A stretch of 64,000 nt of DNA from Oxytricha trifallax (taxonomy: Eukaryota > Ciliophora > Spirotrichea > Sporadotrichida > Oxytrichidae). A model generated the notes under the pieces. The model saw nothing but the letters and a program-made list of their open reading frames with translations. It did no database searches and was not told the DNA's origin. A program made the translations under genes and the position numbers. Position 1 is the first letter of the stretch; each line of letters opens with the position of its first letter. The DNA lies in contig ARYC01000436.1 in the NCBI GenBank assembly GCA_000711775.1, forward strand, positions 30,857-94,856, read 5' to 3'. Below, one piece after another: positions 11,870 through 22,234 of the stretch.

Positions 11870-12411
11870 ATGCAAATGGAGAGTCAGTCTGTCTATGGTC
11901 ACGATATAAGGGAGTTCTACACTAGGTTCAGGTCAAAGAATGACTTAGTCAATTTTCTCAGGTTCAATAGCAAGATTTGATTATATTTATATTATAGAGG
12001 GCTAATTTTTACCCAGTGATGAGCATGTTACCATGAAATTTATCAAAGACTTCTTAGCAAGGAATAAAACTCTTTTAAAATCTAGGGAGGTGTTTTGGCT
12101 CAACTTTCCATAATACGAGGAGCTCTCAGTTAAGAATATATATAGAGCAGGTTAAGGATGTCTAAGAAGAATAAGATATTATAAGATTCATAAATTATTA
12201 CCCAGAAAAATACTGTTTTGCCAGGTAGAAAGTGTTTCTATGGGGTACTTGGCACCCAGTAAACCAAATTAACTGTCCAAACTTATCAAGCATGCTAACA
12301 GAGAAACGAATAATGAATACAGTTTAGATGAAGAAAAGGAGAAATTATAGATTATAGAAGATCTATTTCAAGAATTACTAGGAGAGCTGTTTTTGTCTGG
12401 TAATATATAAG
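11870..12411 (+). pseudogene. stand-alone homologue of the TBE 22-kDa protein
   Basis: ATG at 11870 opens a frame to TGA near 11978; a 1-nt shift then gives a long frame with several TAA/TAG read as Gln. Blocks line up in order with the TBE 22-kDa protein: IEGQFLPSDEHVTMKFIKDF against VRMFLPTQERTKISFLKALL; LNFPQYEELSVKNIYR against IEIPNYPEISVTNLYD; then an acidic EYSLDEEKEKLQIIEDLFQE near the C-terminus. It lies outside the TBE and in the opposite orientation to that element's own 22-kDa gene, with no telomeric ends nearby. The 3' limit is unclear. Confidence 0.6.
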
Positions 12412-12551
12412 ATTAATCACTCAAAATAGTTTAAAAAAATCCAAAATAACTAAATTCTTAAAATACAAAAAAGTTTATAAATAAATTATTCTCCAAACAT
12501 TATTATAATTATTTTTAATAAATTTACTAGATTTCAATTTAATTATAATTA

Positions 12552-12600
12552 AAATGGGCGCAAGTGCTAAATATTATATTTTTACTACTTGCGCCCATTT
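12552..12600. repeat. perfect 14-bp inverted repeat (hairpin)
   Basis: AAATGGGCGCAAGT at 12552-12565 and ACTTGCGCCCATTT at 12587-12600, with a 21-nt AT-rich loop; stands out from its AT-rich surroundings. Not followed by a T-run typical of a terminator. Confidence 0.8.
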
Positions 12601-12903
12601 ATATAATATTAATAAATTATTGTTTTAATTTATTTTCATATATTTAATTACTTTTCTGCTATTATGAAATGTAATTTATTTACTATTTTATGTTTTAGTG
12701 AAATAATTTATTTTATACACTGAAAGTTTTTAATTTCAAAGATTTGTTACTTTTATACTTATAAATAAATTAAACTAAATATAGGTTAAAAAGAAACTTC
12801 ATTTCTATAATTCAAAATAAATAAACATATTTGAAAGTATAAATAAAAAATTGATTTATAAAATACAGGCTTAGGCTGCATTAGCAAAAATAAATAAGTT
12901 TTA

Positions 12904-12904
<1 letters not shown>

Positions 12905-12970
<66 letters not shown>
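12905..12970. repeat. (TA)n microsatellite
   Basis: About 33 TA dinucleotides in a near-perfect run. Confidence 0.95.
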
Positions 12971-12975
<5 letters not shown>

Positions 12976-13589
12976 TCACAATAATATATAATTTTATTGT
13001 AGATTTCTAAAAAATAATTTTTAAAAAAATAATTTAAGTATATATATTATAAATTCGTTTATATTTAAGCATTTATATATTCACGATTTTTACTATTTTG
13101 ACTGAATCTAATGAAATTATATAGAAACAAAAGGCAAAGCACTTTTTATGCTTAAATAAAAGTTACCCCCCAGTATAGAAAAAACGACATTATCGTAACA
13201 TTTCCTTTTCAATCCTGATTATAAATATATCGAAGAGATAAAAATAGGCGTCAGTAATTAGTCAAGGGACATACCTATGCCACAGAGTCACCTGAATAAT
13301 GAAATCCTCACTATGAATTCACTGAGTGATTGCATTTTAATATAAATTATTATTTTCTATTTGTTTATTATTTATACTTTTACTTAAAGAACTTTTCATG
13401 CTTAAAATATGTCATTATATCACCCTCTTTGCCATGTCGACATGGCCCACTTCTATAGAGTCTCTAATTATTTTAGAATGTTGGATTTTATTGATTTCGA
13501 AATTTTGTGCTATCAACGTCTACCTGTAATTTTTTATTAATTTGAGAAAAAATTACTTCTATACAATAAAATTCTGAAAAGTATAGGGC

Positions 13590-14060
13590 GTTGAAAAGTC
13601 ACTTTCATTTGTATTCTTTAATTGGTTATTATACTATTTGTTATTGTGGCTCCTCAAGCAATCCCAAAAGATGACAACTTCCTCTTGATTGTTTAAATAA
13701 GTAGATACTCAATCATTGTCTTCATTTCTTGAATGTAGATAAACTTAAACTTTTTATAATAGCCCTTAAGCCCCGCTCTCATGCTCACAGCCACTACCGA
13801 TGCAAAAGTTCCAAGTAAGAGACCCTTATTTTCTTTATTAATTAATTCATACCCACTCTTGGCGATTAACCGCTGTGTAACAAAATTGGGCTTGAAGATG
13901 ACCTCATCAGCATAAATATTTGGTTGCCCAAATTTACCAGGTTAATAGAAATGCATTCATATATAATTTTCTTTATTTTCTATTGCTTTTTCTAGGATAG
14001 CTTATAGGTGGATCTCATTACTTTGTATTTCTTTTTATTCTTTTTGTCAATGTAATTAAG
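13590..14060 (-). pseudogene. possible Tc1/mariner-like transposase fragment
   Basis: The minus strand reads IYADEVIFKPNFVTQR (about 13870-13915) followed by a hydrophobic KGLLLGTFASVVAVSM segment and a helix-like QEMKTMIEYLL. The spacing from an Asp-Glu pair to a Gly/Ala-rich strand resembles the first catalytic region of IS630/Tc1 transposases. The second and third catalytic motifs are not recognisable, so the assignment is tentative; an unrelated gene segment is possible. Confidence 0.3.
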
Positions 14061-14179
14061 CTGAGAAGGGGTTATGAATAAGTAAAGATACAGTCTATGA
14101 AAGAGTTTTGATCTGGTATGGAAAGAGTACCCATTCCATTTGCTTAGAGTTTTTTTATCAACCAAAAATTCTTTTGTTA

Positions 14180-15060
14180 ATTTAAAGATTTTCGAAATTT
14201 TGTATTTTTTTGTATTTTTTAAAAGTTAACCCTTTACACATGACTCTTCCCATTAAGTACACAAATAGATAAAACAAACCTCATGGATAATTTCAACAAC
14301 TTGGTGGCAGTATTACTCAGCGTTAGGATTTTGTGGGGTGCTCGGTCCCATATCGAAGCATCTTGACATACTTTGATATAAACTCTTTGTAATTTCAGAG
14401 ATGTTATTCATAAGTTAGAGTTTGGTTTTATTATTTGTCACTTATAATATATTACGATTAATAAAAATAAAATTTAATGATTTTCTATAAGAAAATTTCA
14501 TTTTATTTGAAGTTATACTATCAAATGTGTAAAATCTGCAAAAATACTTTTTATTGTTTTAAAATTACCAATTTTCTACTATAACTTATATATTCTATGA
14601 GATATGCTACTCAATTATGAAATTTCTTACAAGGCTGTCATAAATTAATTTGATAACTTAATATCCATTAAAATTATGTTTTGTTTTATTTGAAATTTTA
14701 AATTTAATTTGTAGATTCCTTTTATACTTGATGCTGTTGTTTGCAATCTAAATAATGAAAGAGCAATACTTATTTTAATCATGCGTTACTTTCTGCTAAA
14801 CACATCTAAGTTTCAAATAAAACAACTTGAGTATTACAGGCAGAAATATTAAAGGGAGAATTTAATTAGTTAAAACAAATATGAACAATTTAAGTATTTT
14901 TGCCATTTAATCTCTAGTTAGCATTAGGTAAATTCAGGAATATATTCTCTTCTGAATAAAGTGCTGTTTATCTTTAATCAAAGTTTAGATGTGATAATTG
15001 AAAATTTCCTGTGACTGCAACTGAAAATAGATTCACATAAAGATTAAAGAGAATAAACGG
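14180..15060. other. AT-rich spacer
   Basis: No coding frame, repeat or RNA gene supported. Confidence 0.5.
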
Positions 15061-15074
15061 TTAACTAAAGAGAA

Positions 15075-15475
15075 TTAGATTATAATCTTTAAGATTAAAT
15101 GAAAATATTTGCCGTCTAAATAAGGATATGTGCAAAGGTCCGAGTAAAATCCTTTATAATAGACATAGAAAAGAATATACTTATTAGAAGTGATTGTTGG
15201 ATATTCTTCTGTTTCGTAATGTTCTTCGTACAACATCCCTTTTGTGAATTGCATGGTACTCAAATTAGATTCTTATTATGCAATTTAACTCTTTGCAATT
15301 CAACAATAATCCAATTAAGAAATAAGATGTCTAGATACTACCTGATGGAAATGCCTACGATGAAGAAGTTTACCAAGGCCTTTTTAAAAAGAGCATTAGA
15401 TTGCAAAAACAGAACTGCAAATAATAAATCTGCAAGATACTTAGAAGGTAACGCTAATAGTCTAATCTAGTGATA
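15075..15475. other. overlapping short open frames of unclear meaning
   Basis: A minus frame (15263-15075) and a plus frame (15219-15470) overlap at their starts. In another plus frame the text NNPIKKQDVQILPDGNAYDE (TAA/TAG as Gln) looks more protein-like. One of these may be an MDS; none was matched to a family and no pointers were identified. Confidence 0.2.
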
Positions 15476-16501
15476 TACTATTTATAAAAAGTTTAATAGA
15501 TGAAATAAATGAATTAAAAAATGTATTTTACAAATAGATAGCTTAATAAATGTATGCTTTGTTCTATAAGGTTATTGAAATCAAGATAAGGGTAGAATGA
15601 TGAGGACAGGACATGGAGATTAAAAAATTATTCATTAAAAATCTGTAATTACAGATATTAATCACTACATAATTTAACTAAATGATGATTTAAATGTATA
15701 ATGTTATTAAAATTAACGAATAAATGGGTTATTAGATATATTTATATATAATTTACCTATATTTTTTATTCCTCTATTTTTATATTCTTTTATTAACATA
15801 GAAACTTCACTTAGAATGATAATATTTCAGTTCTAGTCTAACATTTAATATAGTTTGATGATTTATTCCAACTGTAGGTAGCTAAAAATACCATTCTTTA
15901 AAGCTATAATTTGGTAGAGTGAGAAGTCTTTAAAACACTGATACTATTTTTATAGAGATCCCTATCTACTCATAAATATTTGTGAGTAATTTATGATTAT
16001 TTTTAATTGTTTTTTGTTCTTTAAGAAAACTTAACTAAGAAAAATTATAAATAAAATGCAACGCAATTTCTCTTTAAGATAGAATAAGATGAATTCTAAT
16101 AAACGAGTTAAAATTTGTTGAGATAAATTAGCAAACACATCACTCAAGAATATTCTGACCTCATAACATTTTAGAACGATAATATTTAAACAAATTATTC
16201 AGTAATTAAGAAAGTTAATAATAAGGCTTTATGAAATTCGAATGAACTAAAAGGTATGATGGACAAGGTTAGATTCGATAAAATATGAGATATTTTAAAA
16301 GCAAAAGAAAAGAAATTGATTCTAAATAATTTAAAAGAGGGGCTATTTTATATTAAAAATTATAAAATAATAAGAAATATGTAAAATTGAGAATCTTTAT
16401 CACAAAAGTAACACTTCTCTATTTATAACTGTCATTAATTTGATATTCTTTAAGTGCTAGCATTCTCATCACTAACAAAATAATTAAATTATTAAATAAA
16501 T

Positions 16502-16792
16502 ATGCTATAAAATGTATTCCAATCAAAAGATAGGAACTTACAAAAAAAGCATTTCTTCATTTAAGCCTTAACCAAGAGTTGTGTCTTTGCACCTGTCTCA
16601 ATTATTTCTCAGTTTGCACATAAAGGTTATCTGCTAAAGTATGATTGGTCAACACATAACTTAATAATAGCATCGTAATTTTTCTCAAATCTCAATGGGA
16701 TTCCCCCTATATTAAGGCATAATTAAAATTATTTATAGAGTGCTTTCTACAATTAGCCATTGCCTACTAAACAAAGATAGAAAGTAGTGTGA
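16502..16792 (+). CDS. 96-codon ORF inside the TIR element, unrecognised
   Basis: ATG 16502 to TGA 16790-16792, with eight or more TAA/TAG codons read as Gln. The product contains KSCVFAPVSIISQFAHKGY and KYDWSTHNLIIASQFFSNL, an amphipathic, globular-looking composition. No family recognised. Being bounded by ATG and TGA inside the TIRs makes it a better gene candidate than random frames in this AT-rich DNA. Confidence 0.4.
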
Positions 16793-16922
16793 ACAGCATA
16801 AGAACTGGCATTTAGTTAAGTCTCCCAATTTACGGTACTGGAGTTAAGGATAAGACATACACTTACTTTGAAATTTCAATTATTTAAAGTGTTTGACCCA
16901 TAAACCTAATTAAGGTAACATC

Positions 16923-17189
16923 ATGATTGTTGAAATCGGTGAAACAAATAAAGAGGAAGTTTATGAATGGTATTCAAACAAGAATCACAGAAATTTTCCA
17001 ATTATCAAATTTATCGCTTGTCAATTGTTCACTCAGTTAGAAGAATGGTGGCACATGACGGAACTATCATTTATGGAGAAAAAAAAAAGTGGTGTTGCCA
17101 CTGGCAAGATTAGAGTTGTTGAGATTAATGATATCCATGTGGTTCATAATCCAGCTAATGGGAGAGGATATGGTCATGAATATTTATAA
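16923..17189 (+). CDS. ORF with Trp-rich segment inside the TIR element, unrecognised
   Basis: ATG 16923; the first TAA is at 17187-17189, but with TAA/TAG as Gln the frame continues through the right TIR. Features: acidic start, TQLEEWWHMTELSF, and IHVVHNPANGRGYGHEY. The codon content up to about 17210 is unlike the AT-rich flanks, suggesting a real coding segment there. The relation to the upstream 96-codon ORF (different frame) is unknown; the two may be parts of one protein separated by an intron or IES. Confidence 0.4.
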   Translation: MIVEIGETNKEEVYEWYSNKNHRNFPIIKFIACQLFTQLEEWWHMTELSFMEKKKSGVATGKIRVVEINDIHVVHNPANGRGYGHEYL

Positions 17190-17399
17190 TAAGAGAAGGG
17201 GAAAATCTCACTTCTGATCTATCGTTATCATGTTATGAGCATGTATTTATTAAATGTAGGGTATTTTATTCTTATTTTAAAATCAGTGTATTTAATTAAA
17301 TACTACTAATATGCGTATCATATTCGTTTCAGTTATAAATAGAGAAGTGTTCCTTTTGTATCAAAGATTCTCAATTTTACATATTTCTTATATAATTTA

Positions 17400-18400
17400 T
17401 CAATATTATAAGATGTTAGTTTTACATTATTAAGAATTATTCATTAATACTTTTCCAATTAATATTCTCGTATTTTGAATAATCAATATGCTTTGCTGTT
17501 AAGAATCAAATAAACTGTAATAATGCAAATTGATGAATTAATAAAGCAATAAATTAAAAAACTTAAATATAATTATTCAAAAATGTTTGCAATAAAGATT
17601 TCAGTTTAGTAATTTAGTTAATTAAATATTTTGACTAAGTTTTTTTGAAATTCCTAATAGTCTTTATATATTTGTCATTTTTAAAACAATAATTATATAA
17701 AATTACCTTTATATATTATAAATAAAAATAATTGTATTTTTTTAGATTATAAATATTCCTTTAAATTTATTAATTTGATTTACAAAAATATTTAGATAAA
17801 ATATTTAATTAACTCAATTCCTTGACTAAAATCGTCGTTGCGAATGTTTTCAAATAATAAAATGAGTTTAATATAGATTTAATGATTCAATGCATTAATG
17901 TATACTAACACCATAGTATTTAAACATAAATTTTAAGTTAATTTTTGAATAAATTAATTAATTATTAGCATCCAACAAAGAATCTTTATCACATGAAATT
18001 TCTTATTTACTCGAAGAATGAAATTGTTATTAACAAATTATCAAGTGTATTCATCAATTTTGATAAATATCATATTATTTACAGACATAAAATTTTCTCA
18101 AAAAAACTTCGATTATTCTTGTATGATATTGAGAAATTTGAAAAAACATTATCTACTTAGGCATAATGTATTATAAAATCGGATATTATAATCTTAATTC
18201 AATGCTTATATCAAATTAAATTTTTGTACCAAATTTATATATTTATATATATATAAATTATATTAAATTATATAAGTTAGTAGTCCTGTTAATTTAAATA
18301 AAATATAAAGAATCACTAATTTATAAATCTAACAATTTTTTCAATCACACAAAGTATTGATGCGATCTCTTATAAAATATTAAATTATCTATATAAACAT
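17400..18400. other. AT-rich spacer
   Basis: Long A/T runs; nothing supported. Confidence 0.6.
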
Positions 18401-18445
18401 TTTAAAATAAATAATTGCTATTGCTATTGCTATTACTGCAAAATA

Positions 18446-18772
18446 TGGTAAACTGATCTCTATGAATATGCATTTGATCCAGAAGACTAAGAGTTTAAAA
18501 GTAATTCTTAAAAAAACATATCTAAAAATAAGTGAAAGAATAAAAAAGAGATAGGCTTTGGTGGTTGGCACGGTGACCGGTCCAGGCACATGAGCCCCAA
18601 GGATAATAATTTCAAAGGTCGCAACCAGGCTGAGTTGGGGTCAGAAGAGGCAAGTTAGGATGTGGGACGTAATGACAAGTGAAAAGACAACCAAGAGCAC
18701 CTTATGAAAGGTACATAGGTCTAAATTGCCAAAGTCACTCCCCCAACTGAAGAAATAAGACAGATAATGACT
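18446..18772 (+). pseudogene. hydrophilic coding-like segment with in-frame TGAs
   Basis: In one plus frame the text is EYAFDPEDQEFKSNSQKN, then (after a TGA) KEIGFGGWHGDRSRHMSPKD and NQAELGSEEASQDVGRNDK, another TGA, and KVTPPTEEIRQIMTI ending at TGA 18770-18772. G/C content is well above its surroundings. Two internal TGAs argue for a decayed gene. No family recognised. Confidence 0.4.
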
Positions 18773-19344
18773 ATATGAATAAGAAAACAATCGTCATCAT
18801 AAGTACTATATATTACTATCAAATATATATATACACTCAATAATAATAATAACAACAAAATCTGTAATTACAATAACAACAGCAATAATAATTATATACT
18901 TATAACTAGGGATCTTTATTTCTAGTTTTCATAGTTACCTTACTTTAAGTTATTCATAATTCATCATCATTTTAAAATAAATTAACTACTTCAGAAAGAA
19001 TAGTAAAACATAAATGATTCTGGTCATAAAGACCTCACTGAACAAGAATATGAAATCCGATTCATCATATTTTAAAATGAATAAAATTATAGACATCTAA
19101 AGTTTTGTTTTAGGGATTGATGAGAAAGTATATTAAACATTTAATTTTTTAGAAGTTTTATATCATAAAGAGATGGGAGGGAGTTCTTTATGATATGAAA
19201 AATATGCTTACTGTACTAATTTTTTTCTTTATTAGTAATAGTTTATTATTGTGGTAAAAACATAAAGGATTTTTAATATCACAATTAAATTTAGTGAAGG
19301 CACTAGAGTTTGGAAATTTTTTATCTCTTATTTTTTTTAAAAAA

Positions 19345-19460
19345 AAAACACTGTTGGGGGAGGTTTCCTGCACCAAAATTTTTGATGCACCCAAGAGGGG
19401 AAGTTCCTTGCCCCAACAAAGTAGTTTCCTGCACCCTCTGAAGTTTCCAGCCTTACATAA
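19345..19460 (+). repeat. G/C-rich cluster of GTTTCCTGCACC-like repeats (left)
   Basis: Iterated motifs GGTTTCCTGCACC, AAGTTCCTTGCCCC and AGTTTCCTGCACC in about 115 bp. It is the approximate inverse of 19758-19822. Confidence 0.6.
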
Positions 19461-19757
19461 AAAATATAATATATTTATATAAATTTCTCAATATCTTTAA
19501 CATTAACAATGATTTAATTATTTTTATCTCTTTTTTATAAAATATCATTACTACATTGATAATGAATTCAAATTTTAATAAAAATTATTTAAAAAAAAAA
19601 TATTTTAGCATTGTTTTTTAATTTATAATTTGATAAAAAATTAATAATATACTTTGAAAATTATCTATCATTAAATGTTGTGAAGTAAATGGTAAATGTA
19701 ATTGAAATTAAAATTTATATATTTTAATATTTTATTGCCAAACAATTAAAAATTTAA

Positions 19758-19822
19758 TGTTGGGGACAGGAAACTTCAGTAGGGGGAGGGAAACTCTTTT
19801 GGGGCAGGAAGCTTCCCCCCCC
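19758..19822 (-). repeat. G/C-rich cluster of GTTTCCTGCACC-like repeats (right, inverted)
   Basis: GGGGACAGGAAACTTC, GGAGGGAAACTC and GGGGCAGGAAGCTTCC are inverted relatives of the left cluster, about 300 bp away across very AT-rich DNA. Possibly the termini of a small transposon. Confidence 0.55.
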
Positions 19823-19829
19823 ATCGTTT

Positions 19830-21380
19830 TATATATCTAAATAAAATTTTAAACAAATCTATATGGACATTTATTATGTTGTATATTTTATCATAAGCAA
19901 ATATCATAAATTTATTCAATCATTTAACTTTAGACTTCTAATATATTAAGTGTGACCAATTCAAAGACAATTATACATTAATTTAAAAGTTATACTTATC
20001 TTTAATTTTATTTAAATTTATAAAATATCAATTATATTAATTTATGATGCATTAAACTAATGATTAATTAATGAAATATATTTTACTAATTAAAATTTTA
20101 TGAAATAACATTAATAGTAAAATCCATTTTCAACTCGTTTAAAAATAGTGATTTATCTTCACATTAAAATCAAGATGATAATATTTTTAATACAAAATTT
20201 GTGAAGCATCATCAGTTCAATTCTAAATTTGATTTGATTTTTTAATACGACATTATTTTTGTTACAATGCATTTAAAGCCTTCAATTTTCAGGAAAATAC
20301 AGCCTAAGTATACTACTACCATAGTAGAGAAATCATGTTGCTCACATCTGTTTCATGAATTTAGATTTTAACTCCAACTCATTAATTTCTTATCACCGGA
20401 TTATACACTAATTTAAATCTATTCTTTATTTTCTAAAAAGAAAATAAGCTATTTTTATAGTATTTAAATTATAATTATATTTAGAATTAGTTATAAACCC
20501 AGGTAAACTTAATTGCAACGCGATGCAAAGTTATATTAAATTTAGAGTTGATTTAAATATTAATTTTAATTTAATATTCATAATATATAATGTAATTATG
20601 TAATCCATTATTTAATAAATAATTACTAGCTTTAACCATATATTTCTTCATTATGATTCTATTTAATTACTTCAAAAAGGAATATAGAAATTCCTTAATA
20701 AATAATAGATTTTTGAATAAATAATTTAATTTCTATATAGAATTTTAACATCTAGATACTCTAATAGAGCTTTGTGCTATTAAAAAATAAAAAATATATA
20801 AATTTTTGAATTGGAAAATCTTATAAGACATATTCATGAATCTTATTTTAAACTTTATACGATCAAATAATTCAATTAAGAATAAATAAAAATTTTTATT
20901 GGAAATATAAGTGCCTGATTTAATAAATTATATATAATTAAAAGCACAGTAGCAAATAAAAGCTATTTTAAGCGAGTTAAACAAATATTTAAAAAAAATC
21001 AATTTAAAAGCATAAACTATTATTTCTTATAGATGACATAATCAATAAAATGAATATATTTAAATAAATTTGAATTAATCTGTGTTTAAATTAAATGAAT
21101 GCTTAACACAGTGTTTTAATAATGATTGTAAGGAAAGTAATTATAATTAATTTGGAGATAAATGAATAATAAAAAAATGTAGTTTAATCAAACCATGTTT
21201 TTTAAACTTACTTTTATTGATACATTTGTGAATTACAGCATAATTTTATATATTTTAGATAATCAATTAATGATCAATAATCATGCAAAATTTACAAAAT
21301 AACAAAATTTCTAAATATTCAAGTTCTTTATTTTATAATGTACCAATTTATTGTTAAAGCTCAGTCTATAAATATAATAA
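19830..21380. other. AT-rich spacer
   Basis: No supported gene or RNA; frequent TTTATA/AATTAA runs. Confidence 0.6.
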
Positions 21381-21386
21381 AGAGAT

Positions 21387-21593
21387 ATGAATGAACGCGA
21401 TCTAATTACCTCATATATCTTTATGTTTTTTAGAGACTCTTTTTCTCATTTCAATATCTTAAAATTGTGGTATAAGTTTAATTCTAATACTTTGAGAACA
21501 CCAATAAGAGTTAATTTTACAAGGCTTACAATAAGTTTTATGTATTTAATGACTGCAAATTATCATATTTATTACTTGAAAACTTATAAATGA
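21387..21593 (+). other. short hydrophobic ORF, possible membrane-protein segment
   Basis: ATG 21387 to TGA at 21591-21593, 68 codons, no internal TAA/TAG. TPIRVNFTRLTISFMYLMTA resembles a basic loop followed by a transmembrane helix. May be an MDS of a larger membrane protein; composition alone is weak evidence in AT-rich DNA. Confidence 0.25.
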
Positions 21594-22004
21594 AAGTCTT
21601 ACGGTAGACATATCTTATTTAGATTGATAAATTTGATATTTTTAACAATAGACTTCTTTAATAGACCATAAAATTTGTTTATGTTAATTCTATATTTACT
21701 GTAAAAAATAAATCATTCGTCTCTCAGTGTTGACATAGCTTCCTTAAAATTAATACCTCTTATTATATATTAATATATATTAGTAATATAATCGTTGTAG
21801 AAATAGGCATGTTTTGAATAGTCTAGTCGCTCGTTAGAAAAGTGGAAATGTGTGCTCAAAACTATAAGGAGTTAAAGTCAAAGAGAAGAATATTAAATAA
21901 TTCTGAGATTACTTTTAATTTTATAATATTTCTTATCAGTAATTTTAAACATTTATAGAAAATAATCGAGAATTGATAAATGAAAATGAAATTAATAATT
22001 AAAT

Positions 22005-22232
22005 TACAAATACCTAATAATGGTGACGCTGGTGGAGAATGTTCACTCATAAAATGTAAGTTACAAAAAACATATCTGAAATTTACTTTTTATAGAGAAC
22101 CAGGCATGTAAGAGTCGTGAAGGCTGTGAACAAGTAATTCACATAGCAGCTCAAAGAAAAGGAAACAGAAGACTGACTCATGCAGATGGTGACATTTACG
22201 AAGGCATTTGGAAAGATGAAACTGTTTTTTGA
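22005..22232 (+). CDS. C-terminal end of a MORN-repeat protein
   Basis: Reads NNGDAGGECSLIK, then a probable 40-nt intron, then a Gln (T|AG) and NQACKSREGCEQVIHIAAQR, and finishes RLTHADGDIYEGIWKD before TGA 22230-22232. The last block matches a MORN repeat (G.G.L...DG..Y.G.W..), a module common in ciliate membrane- and cytoskeleton-associated proteins. The upstream part of the gene is not evident next to it and may be elsewhere in the germline genome. Confidence 0.6.
22056..22095 (+). other. probable spliceosomal intron, 40 nt
   Basis: GTAAGT at the 5' side and TTTTTATAG at the 3' side; removing it keeps the frame between the two coding blocks and makes a TAG (Gln) codon at the joint. Confidence 0.5.
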
Positions 22233-22234
22233 GA

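Larger units (their letters stand above)
16362..17400. mobile_element. 1-kb element with about 70-bp terminal inverted repeats
   Basis: 16371-16431 (AAGAAATATGTAAAATTGAG ... ACACTTCTCTATTTATAACTG) is the inverse of 17337-17391 with few mismatches. The inside is richer in G/C than its surroundings and holds two or more open frames. No target duplication was identified with certainty. It could be a small DNA transposon or an inverted gene block. Confidence 0.65.

Noticed and set aside
12905..12970. Possible CRISPR-like or satellite array
   Set aside because: Simple (TA)n microsatellite without spacers; no CRISPR array occurs in the window.
13430..14390. Mitochondrial import (Tim17-like) protein
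   Set aside because: Only a short Gly/Ala-rich hydrophobic stretch agrees; the DE-x-F context fits a transposase fragment better, and even that is weak.
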